Shown piece by piece: positions 57,356 through 64,000 of a stretch of 64,000 nucleotides of DNA. This stretch comes from Emiliania huxleyi CCMP1516 (lineage: Eukaryota; Haptophyta; Isochrysidales; Noelaerhabdaceae): contig NW_005202428.1 in assembly GCF_000372725.1 (NCBI RefSeq), positions 484,155-548,154 on the forward strand, given 5' to 3'. A program made the translations under genes and the position numbers. The notes beneath the pieces were generated by a model that was given only the letters and a program-made list of their open reading frames with translations, had not been told where the DNA came from and made no database searches. Within the stretch, counting starts at the first letter, position 1; each line of letters begins with the position of its first letter.

Positions 57356-58634
57356 TGGAGGCCGTCTCCGACAAAGCGGAAGGCAAGCGGCGCTGCTGAG
57401 CGCGCCACGGTAAGTCGTGTGAGCGCAACAAACGCGTCACAACATGGCGGCCGATGCAGTTGCACGCGACCCACAGCCCACCAGACCCACACAGATCTCG
57501 GATGCTCAGTCCTCAGTGGGGGAGGTACAGGACCCGCCCACGCGCTACGGGCGCACCTAGTCCTCGTAAACGAAAATTAGTGCTCGAGTACAAAAAGTGT
57601 TAACACGCACCGACTCGCGACAGGACCCGACTGGCGACTCTCCTTGCCTCACAACGTCTCGAGACACATACCTCTCACGCACCACCCATGCATCCGAAAA
57701 GCACCTCGAGACACACACAACAAGCTGAGCTCTAGCTACAAGCTAGCGGAAGAGGCTATGCTGGTGCGGCGGCGGTACTGCGCCGTTGCACCCCTCCACG
57801 TGGGCCTCCACGCCCTCCGCCTTCCTCGCAAAGACCGTCGAGCCAACGCACCTGCGGCCAAGCGGCACGGGCAGCGGTGGGGCACCCGCCCTTCCCCAGC
57901 CTCAGCCCGCCCGCCCCTTCACCGCACCTCTTGCCAATCGGGCGGGGGCACGCCCAAGCTCCGCCGCGCCGCCGCATCCCAAAGCCGCAGAGGACCTAGC
58001 AGGGAGCGTGTGAGGGCGTAGACATCCTGACGCCCTTGGTGTGCTAACCCCTCTCACTGCATACTAGCTGCCCCGTCGGCGAGCCTCTCGTCGAGCTGGA
58101 GCACCGACGCGGCCCGCGGCCCGCTGCTGTTGAGCCGCGCCGCGGCAAACGAGGGCAGGAGCGTCTCCTGCGCGGGGCGGGAGGGAGAGGGGGGGGTGAA
58201 AGGGGGGGGCGGGGCGGGAGGTGCGTGTGCTGCACTGACTGACTGACGGAAGGGAGGGGGGGGGGCTCCTCCGGCGCGAGCCAGAGCACCGGCCGGGCAT
58301 GCACCTACCAGTCATCACTCAGTGAGCACTCGCTCACTCTTGATGGCCGGGCAAGCACCGGCGAGATGAAGGCACGAGAGTCAGGGGAGGGTGGAGACGG
58401 TCTCGCGCAACCGGAGCACCGCGTGCATACGAGGGATACCGACACAGTGAGCAGAGCTGCATGCCGAATCCCGTGGAGTCCCCCCGCCTCCTCTCGAGTG
58501 CTGCTCGGAAGGCACAGAGACGGTTACGCATCTCCTACCACGCACCGCGCGCCGTGCAGGGAGCCGCGGCAAGGCGCCCGCCGCACAGAGCCCGTCGTGA
58601 AAGGCGGCGAGCACGTCCCACGGGTAGAAGGAGC
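57356..58634. other. Intergenic with possible minus-strand exons
   Basis: Two minus-strand stretches look exonic: about 57740-57850 (STVFARKAEGVEAHVEGCNG), after a GCCGCAG acceptor, and 58074-58168 (ETLLPSFAAARLNSSGPRAA, then SVLQLDERLADGAA). They cannot be joined to a recognised gene. Poly-C and CT runs surround 58180-58260. Confidence 0.3.
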
Positions 58635-59461
58635 CTACTCGTCTCGGACAAGCCGCCTCAGCCTGCCGGGGCCCCGCCAGGCGCCTCGCTGCTCCGCCAG
58701 CACGAGCCGCACGCACCCTCGTGCTTCCTAGACACTTCCTAGACACTTCCTAGACACTTCCTAGACACTTCCTAGCCGCACGCACCCTCGTGCTTCTGCA
58801 CCACCAGCCTGCCGGCCGCGCCGACCGCCCACCGCATCGCAGCGTCGTCGAAGCTGGCGCGGTGGCGCGGCGCCACGGCGGCGACGGCGGCACCCAGATC
58901 GATCCACGCCGCCCCGATGGCGGAGGAGACGCGCCGCGCCGCCGCCGCCTCGGCGCCGCTCGCGATCCAGCGCATGTCGGCCGAGGCGAGGAGCAACGTC
59001 TGTGGCGGCGCCTGCAGAGGGAGAGGACGCGGCTGCCGACTTGCCGGTGCGATCAACGCCGCGGCGCTGACGCTGTCTATCGAGTGCTGTGGCCGCGGAT
59101 AGGCGGGCAAGAGCGCTCTCGCTGCGGCGCGTGCTGCACAGCTCGCCGTTGCGAGGAGCCGGACGTTAAGGAGGTGCGCGAGGAGGATAGAGCCGTCGCC
59201 GGCGGTGACATGCACGCACTTTGGGTTGAGGGTGACGCGCGGGAGGCGGCCGAGCGCGTTTCGCTCTTCGGAAGTTGTGTTCGCGCCGCAGCCGACGTGC
59301 AGAATCACTCGCGTGGACGGCTGGTCCGGCGGCTGCTCGAGGTGGGAGAGCAGGCTGGTGAGCGTCGCGTTGATGGCACAGTGCGGGTCTGACGTGGTCA
59401 GGGAGACCGCGAAGCCAGAGGCGGCGAGAGTGCGCGGGAGACGAGAACACAGCTTGCACAA
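58635..59461 (-). CDS. Unidentified protein, two or three exons
   Basis: Exon 59461-58786 and exon 58717-58635 join through a 68-bp GT-AG intron (58785-58718), giving LVVQKHEG|CVRLVLAEQRG and ending LRRLVRDE. Upstream text includes LPRTLAASGFAVSLTTSDPH, TRVILHVGCGANTTSEERNA, LLLASADMRWIASGAEAAAA and AAWIDLGAAVAAVAPRHRAS. A second intron (59164-59012) is possible, since it has GT-AG ends and is a multiple of three. The frame has no ATG at its 5' edge, so an upstream exon is missing. I do not recognise the family. The intron 58785-58718 consists of CTAGGAAGTGT repeats bounded by copies of exon sequence. Confidence 0.55.
58703..58801 (-). repeat. Exon copy plus CTAGACACTT tandem repeat
   Basis: AGCCGCACGCACCCTCGTGC occurs at about 58706-58725 and 58774-58793. 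Between them lie four to five units of CTAGACACTTC. Confidence 0.92.
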
Positions 59462-59846
59462 GGGGGGGGGGGGGCGGGAGCTGAGAAACCTCGAGACGGT
59501 GTGTCCCTAGCGCCGATGCAACGTGGATGGAGTGGAGACAGGGACGGCCATCAGGATGAAAAGACTGCGTTGTGGCTCCCTGCTCGGGAGGAGCTCATGC
59601 TGTGCCGAGGGCTTAGAAATTGAAGGAGCGCGCCGCGCCCTAACTGTAGGAACGCGTCGGCGGTGATTCGCACGAACACGGGGACGGACGGCCGTACGGC
59701 CGACGACCACGTTAGCTGGGGGGCCGAGCCCGCCCCCTGATCCCTTACCCTCCCCCAAAACCCAAACTCTTCCCTCTCACACGCCTCGAGGCACACTCAC
59801 TGGATTCACACACAAAAGCAGACGAAAAATAAAATCCCACAATTCC
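59462..59846. other. Intergenic, no gene supported
   Basis: Contains a poly-G run at 59461-59474. No coding frame or RNA element is convincing. Confidence 0.4.
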
Positions 59847-61070
59847 TCAGGTCGAGCTCCACACCCGCTTGCCATCGTACCCGCACCCCGTGGAGCAGCA
59901 CACACCCGCCTCGAGCTCGGGCGGCGTGCAGAGACGTCCCCCCAGGCCGGCACAGGCCCGATCCGCGTCGCTGTAGCGGCTCGACCCGAGGCACTCGCCG
60001 CCCGCCCTTTTCGACACGCACCGGACCTCGCTCCCCGCGCCCGTGCAACAACGGACGTAGGCGAAATCCGTGACGAGCAGCTCGGCGCGTGCGTGCGCTT
60101 CCCCCCGATGCGGACACCCATCCGCAGCGACACGTATGGAGGGCGGCGGATTAGATGCGTCGTCCACCACCGGAGGCCTGGTCGGGTTGTACTCGTCCAC
60201 CACCGGAGGCCGGGTCGGGTTGTACTCGTCGCTCCCGCGTACCAAAGCGCTGTCGCATGCTATTTCCGTGCAGGGGGCTTGCGCCGGGTCGCCGCTGCTC
60301 GGGCAGGTGCAGGTGTTGCAGCCGTCGAGGGCCGCAAAGATCGTGCCGGGCTCGCAGTCCCTCGCCCAGACAAGGGCGGAGTCGTGCCCACAGCCCGTGC
60401 CGTAAGCGCAGTTGTCCTGCAGCTCGGCCGCAGTGCAAAGGCGCGCGCCCGCCCCAATGCAGATGGCGGTCGCCTCGGCGTGCGTCTTGTTGTGCTGGCA
60501 GCCGCCCAGACTGCCCAGATCCGACTCGGTCCAAACCGAGCACCCGCCCCTCTTCGCCCAGCCGCTGACATGCGAATCGGCACAGCAGCGCACCGCGTGC
60601 ATCTCTGTCTGGCTCCTCCACCCCTCGGCCCTGGGGCACCAGCCAGCCCTGCCGCACCCGAGAAAGTAGGTGGCTGCAGAAGTACTGGGAGCCGGAGGCG
60701 GAGCCTCAGACGCGCCTACTCCTCCGGAGCAGACAGCGCCGCCGGTATTCGCGCAGATCCAATCGGTGTACGCCTGCACGCGCGTGTAGATCCCCGGGTA
60801 TCCGTTATCGCCGCACCCGTAGCCCCAGCTGACGACCCCAACGAGGGTGCGCTCGCCCGTCGCCACGCTGACGCCAAACAGTGGTCCGCCCGAGTCGCCC
60901 TGGCACGAGTCGAGGCCCGTCCTTCCCGCGCAGAGCATCGAATCCGGGAAGTAGTCGCTGCCGTACATGTTTTGGCTTCCGCACTCAGGTACTGCAGGCA
61001 CCGTCACGTGACGAGGCTTGTCGGGTGACGGCCCGTCGGACTGAGTGACGCCCCAGCCCGCGGCGATCAC
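59847..61070 (-). CDS. C-terminal half of a trypsin fused to pacifastin-like and Cys-rich modules
   Basis: The frame begins mid-protein (GTG, no ATG) with VIAAGWGVTQ, then DSCQGDSGGPLFGVSV (the catalytic Ser motif) and GYGCGDNGYPGIYTRV, the second half of a chymotrypsin-fold domain. The half with catalytic His and Asp is absent. Next come a Cys-rich module (HAVRCCADSHVSGWAKRGGC, then ICIGAGARLCTAAELQDNCA), a pacifastin-type inhibitor-like knot (CEPGTIFAALDGCNTCTCPS), a duplicated EYNPTRPPVVD, and a second Cys-rich module ending GVCCSTGCGYDGKRVWSS. These are extracellular modules. As it stands no complete protease can be made; see the junction at 61067-61071. Confidence 0.72.
   Translation of the reverse strand: MIAAGWGVTQSDGPSPDKPRHVTVPAVPECGSQNMYGSDYFPDSMLCAGRTGLDSCQGDSGGPLFGVSVATGERTLVGVVSWGYGCGDNGYPGIYTRVQAYTDWICANTGGAVCSGGVGASEAPPPAPSTSAATYFLGCGRAGWCPRAEGWRSQTEMHAVRCCADSHVSGWAKRGGCSVWTESDLGSLGGCQHNKTHAEATAICIGAGARLCTAAELQDNCAYGTGCGHDSALVWARDCEPGTIFAALDGCNTCTCPSSGDPAQAPCTEIACDSALVRGSDEYNPTRPPVVDEYNPTRPPVVDDASNPPPSIRVAADGCPHRGEAHARAELLVTDFAYVRCCTGAGSEVRCVSKRAGGECLGSSRYSDADRACAGLGGRLCTPPELEAGVCCSTGCGYDGKRVWSST
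60161..60226 (-). repeat. 33-bp coding repeat
   Basis: Two tandem copies (CGTCCACCACCGGAGGCC at 60161 and 60194) encode EYNPTRPPVVD twice, with one base difference. Confidence 0.92.
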
Positions 61071-64000
61071 AGTCCGGCAATGCAGTCGGCGTTGCTGTTC
61101 GATGTGCGACGGTAGCAGGTGGAGCCGTCACAGCACTGCGCTGCGATGGCCTTCCCGTCGTACCTGGTGGCTGAGGAGTCCTGGACGCACGCCTCGGTGT
61201 CTGAGTCCCCATCGATAATCACCACACCGTGCAAAGGGAAGGGCGTAAGCGCTGGCGGTGTTGGAGGGGGTGGCGGCGACGACGACACCGACGAGCAAAG
61301 CTTGCTCGTCCACACCCAGATGCTATTGTACGAGCAGCCTTTCCCCTTGCAGTTGCCGTCGCACAGGGTGTAGCCGAGCACGGCGCAGCGCTCTGATGCC
61401 TCTGCCCACGTGGTGTATTCGAAGGAGGTGGAGCCCCACAGTCCGGCAATGCAGTCGGCGTTGCTGTTGGATGTGCGACGGTAGCAGGTGGAGCCGTCAC
61501 AGCACTGCGCTGCGATGGCCTTCCCGTCGTACCTGGTGGCTGAGGAGTCCTGGACGCACGCCTCGGTGTCTGAGTCCCCATCGATAATCACCACGCCTTG
61601 CAAAGGGAACGAAGGCGATGCGGAGGGAGGCGACGGCGACGGCGACGGCGAAGGCGGCGGTGGGAGGGAGGGCGGCGGCGGAGACGGCGGCACAAACGGT
61701 GGCGGCGGCGACGGCGAAGCCGAGGGCGGCGACGGCGAGGTTGGAGGTGGTGGGGGTGGTGGTGAGGGCACGTCGCAGATGGCGACCGCGGGGTCCACGT
61801 CGCAAGACCAGCCGTCACTTGTGGAGCCGTCGACGTACGTCGTGATCGCGCTGCTCGGCAGCGCCGTGCTGCTGGCCGTGGCGTAGCTGATTGTCAGCTC
61901 CCCGCCGCAGCCTGGCACGGTGACCCCACCGATTCGCCCTACCCCATCGCGCCGCAAAATCACACACAGTACGGCAGCCGTGCCGTCCGCCGCCACCGAG
62001 AGGTCTAGCCCAGCGGCCGACTCGTACATACGCGAGCGCGTACCATCCTCGGACGCAAACATCTCGAGGTGGAACAGGACCCAGCCAAGCGCGACGGCAC
62101 TACTACCACCCACGAGGCGGTCGACGGCGACATGCAGCTGCGTGGAAGACGAGAGGAGGTACTGGTTGCCCACTTGGCTCGCGATGATCTCTTGGGGCGC
62201 TCCCTTGAAGAACTCGTCCGGGCCGCCGGCGCGGCAATTGAGGCGCAGCCAGTCGTCCGTCACTGCGGCGGAGGCCTTGAGGCCGTCGAACAGCGCGCTC
62301 ATCCGCGTGTCGGCCTGTACGACGCGATCGAATTGGTGCGCCACCTCGTGCCGGATCACCGTCATCGAGTGGTCGCCGCGGACGGAGGCGCCGGTACACC
62401 CAAACGCCTCTTCGGTGCCATCGCCCACGTCCATCTTGAACACATTGTACCCGCGCTCGGTGAGGCCGCCGAGAAGCCCGTCGCTGCTGTGATCGCCGCC
62501 GCACCGAAAGCTGTCACGCACGGTCATCGTGGCAAACTGCGCCTCGTACAGCACGCCATCCACGCGGAGGTGGAGCGGCAAGTCATCATACATGCTCTCC
62601 GTGAGCTGCACAGTAATGTCGTCCATCCAGTTGCCGTCGGCGAGGTACACGTGGTGCGCCTCAAAGAGGGCGGCGCGCGGCGCAGAGTCGATGAGCGCGC
62701 GGCTCGCGTTCCTATCGATGAGCAGCAGCAGCCCGCGCAGCCAGTGGAAGAGGACCGCGCCGTCGTTGCACGCCGTTGCCGGCTCATTGCACATGCCCGA
62801 CGCGGACTTCGAGAGCACTGTGGCCGAAATGCTCATGGAGGTGTCGAGCGCCGAGGCGAACGTAGGGTCGGTTGCGAGATATGCGTCGCGCGCAGGGATG
62901 AGCCCCTGCAACGCCGTGGCCGCGGCGAAGTTCGCCTCGGCGTCCGTGGGCCCGTCGCAGAAGGCTTGCGCCGTGCCGATGGCGGATAGCAGCCGCGTGC
63001 CCGGCAGCACGCAGGTGACGGACGGATCTGAGCAGGGCAGCACGTTGTACAGCGTCCACAGCGAGTGCTCCTTCGGCGGGTCGGGCTCCGAGCAACAGCG
63101 GCAGCCCCAGGAGGTGTACGCCGAGGAGAACATGAAGGTCGTGCAGCCAGCGACTCCCGCGGCGAGCGAGCAGAGCTCAGCACTGGCGTACTCTCCCAGG
63201 TTCTTCCATTGGAAAGCACATTCTGCGTTCATTTGCCTCACCTCGTAGGTGTACGTCTCGGGCTGCGGTGAAGGGAATCCCAGTGGTGGCAGCGGTGGTG
63301 GAGGTGGCGACACCGCTACGCAGTAGCCCCAGTTCCGCCCCTCGCAGTCCTCGTCCACCACAAAGCACCACTCTCCGCCTGGGTCGCCATCGGGGTTGCC
63401 GCAGTAGTCGGAGACGGGGTGACCAGGGGAGCCATCCATCTCCCACTCCTTCTGACACGCGCAGCCGGAGACGGTTTCGCGCGCGGGCGTTGGCGGAGGC
63501 GGTGCCGAGGATACCGCCGGTGGTGGCGAGGGCGGTGGCAGTGAAGGTGACGGTGGCGGCGGTGATGGCGGTGGGGGCAGTGACGGTGACGGTGGAGGTG
63601 GTGATGACGCCGATGATGGAGTCCGATCGCCGCAATCGGTGCAGTCACTGCCCAAGGGGCAGACAGAATACTCAGATTCGGGGCCACCGTCGTCGCATTC
63701 GCCGTCGTCGACGTGCGGGCATCGCTGCGCGTCATCGGTGCAATATTCCGATGGGGGCCGGGGTGCTTGCGATCGTGGGCCACAGTCGGTGCAATCCGAG
63801 GCCCAGCTGCAGATGTTATAGTCGGAGCCAGGACCGCCATCATCGCAGTCACCGTCGTCCAGATGGTCACATCCCGCTGGGTCGTCGACGCATTCGCCCT
63901 CGAAAAGAGATGGTGGGGGCAGCGGAGACGGCGATGGGGGTGGGAGAGGCCGCGGGGATACCACTAGTGAGGGTGGGGCGACTAGAGGTGGGGAGACCAC
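61067..64000 (-). CDS. Secreted zinc-metalloprotease-like multidomain protein, 5' end outside window
   Basis: A 977-codon frame enters from the right edge and ends at a TGA at 61067. In order: two Notch/LNR-like Cys motifs (CDHLDDGDCDDGGPGSDYN; CPHVDDGECDDGGPESEYS), SPPPP linkers, a Cys-rich segment (ETVSGCACQKEWEMDG), a PAN/apple-like domain (MNAECAFQWKNLGEYASAEL), and a large catalytic-looking region with IRHEVAHQFDR, an HExxH zinc motif, and PQEIIASQVGNQYL as a possible third ligand. After another Pro linker comes a Cys-rich module (FPLQGVVIIDGDSDTEACVQ to CSYNSIWVWTSKLC), then a truncated repeat of it. Extracellular proteolysis is inferred. The last module copy breaks off at the junction with the trypsin half. 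Confidence 0.75.
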   Translation of the reverse strand: MVSPPLVAPPSLVVSPRPLPPPSPSPLPPPSLFEGECVDDPAGCDHLDDGDCDDGGPGSDYNICSWASDCTDCGPRSQAPRPPSEYCTDDAQRCPHVDDGECDDGGPESEYSVCPLGSDCTDCGDRTPSSASSPPPPSPSLPPPPSPPPPSPSLPPPSPPPAVSSAPPPPTPARETVSGCACQKEWEMDGSPGHPVSDYCGNPDGDPGGEWCFVVDEDCEGRNWGYCVAVSPPPPPLPPLGFPSPQPETYTYEVRQMNAECAFQWKNLGEYASAELCSLAAGVAGCTTFMFSSAYTSWGCRCCSEPDPPKEHSLWTLYNVLPCSDPSVTCVLPGTRLLSAIGTAQAFCDGPTDAEANFAAATALQGLIPARDAYLATDPTFASALDTSMSISATVLSKSASGMCNEPATACNDGAVLFHWLRGLLLLIDRNASRALIDSAPRAALFEAHHVYLADGNWMDDITVQLTESMYDDLPLHLRVDGVLYEAQFATMTVRDSFRCGGDHSSDGLLGGLTERGYNVFKMDVGDGTEEAFGCTGASVRGDHSMTVIRHEVAHQFDRVVQADTRMSALFDGLKASAAVTDDWLRLNCRAGGPDEFFKGAPQEIIASQVGNQYLLSSSTQLHVAVDRLVGGSSAVALGWVLFHLEMFASEDGTRSRMYESAAGLDLSVAADGTAAVLCVILRRDGVGRIGGVTVPGCGGELTISYATASSTALPSSAITTYVDGSTSDGWSCDVDPAVAICDVPSPPPPPPPTSPSPPSASPSPPPPFVPPSPPPPSLPPPPSPSPSPSPPSASPSFPLQGVVIIDGDSDTEACVQDSSATRYDGKAIAAQCCDGSTCYRRTSNSNADCIAGLWGSTSFEYTTWAEASERCAVLGYTLCDGNCKGKGCSYNSIWVWTSKLCSSVSSSPPPPPTPPALTPFPLHGVVIIDGDSDTEACVQDSSATRYDGKAIAAQCCDGSTCYRRTSNSNADCIAGL
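61071..61612 (-). repeat. 369-bp spaced duplication, second copy truncated
   Basis: 61071-61243 and 61440-61612 agree at about 170 of 173 positions. The unit covers the Cys-rich module plus linker; the distal copy stops at CATTGCCGGACTGT (minus strand) where trypsin sequence begins. Confidence 0.92.

Overview
This window looks like nuclear DNA of a GC-rich microalga with a secondary plastid. A haptophyte of the Emiliania/Gephyrocapsa type fits best; a pelagophyte or another chromalveolate is not excluded. The evidence: genes carry short spliceosomal introns, several with GC-AG rather than GT-AG ends; a plastid-type tandem co-chaperonin begins with a signal-peptide-like leader; ankyrin, RCC1 and RING proteins abound; secreted proteases have SPPPP-type linkers; and a 346-base N gap and homopolymer-rich stretches mark draft assembly. 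I saw no bacterial operon, CRISPR array or recognisable tRNA or rRNA gene, and no virus-like element.

Layout. 1-1.75 kb: GC-rich repeats. 1.75-6.7 kb: an EH+PH domain protein (+) facing a PH-like protein (-). 6.7-9.3 kb: poorly resolved coding fragments and repeats. 9.3-15.8 kb: an ankyrin/coiled-coil protein, a BTB-MATH-SAP-BACK protein and a second ankyrin protein. 15.8-17.1 kb: repeats, including a block bounded by 31-bp inverted repeats. 17.1-19.1 kb: a small four-helix membrane protein and fragments. 19.7-24.8 kb: an AT-richer membrane-protein gene (-), a double-GroES CPN20 and a Tudor-like acidic protein. 25.3-30.5 kb: a caspase-like protein, a decayed ammonium transporter (-) and a polytopic membrane protein (-). 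31-39.7 kb: a lysine-rich gene, a trypsin-fold protease, an FtsJ-like methyltransferase, a PAP-associated-domain exon, an F-box/RCC1 protein and a RING exon. 40.1-47.7 kb: tubulin cofactor B (interrupted by the gap) and a giant ankyrin-kinase-RING gene (-). 48.3-51.5 kb: malonyl-CoA decarboxylase (-). 51.8-57.4 kb: a coiled-coil protein, a frameshifted basic protein, a JmjC/cupin membrane protein and a PAP2 phosphatase. 57.4-64 kb: an unknown minus-strand gene, half of a trypsin fused to pacifastin-like and cysteine-rich modules, and a secreted zinc-metalloprotease-like protein running off the end.

The outstanding observation concerns introns. In malonyl-CoA decarboxylase, the methyltransferase, cofactor B and the 58.6-59.5 kb gene, introns begin with a near-copy of the first 20-35 bases of the following exon, then a short filler often made of simple repeats, then AG and the true exon. 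Splicing them restores reading frame and conserved protein motifs. This is the footprint expected if introns arise by tandem duplication of exon segments that contain AG|GT or AG|GC. Lengths of about 68-78 bp recur, and one intron is exactly three 70-bp units. Functions and splice sites are read from sequence only; no alignment or transcript data were available.
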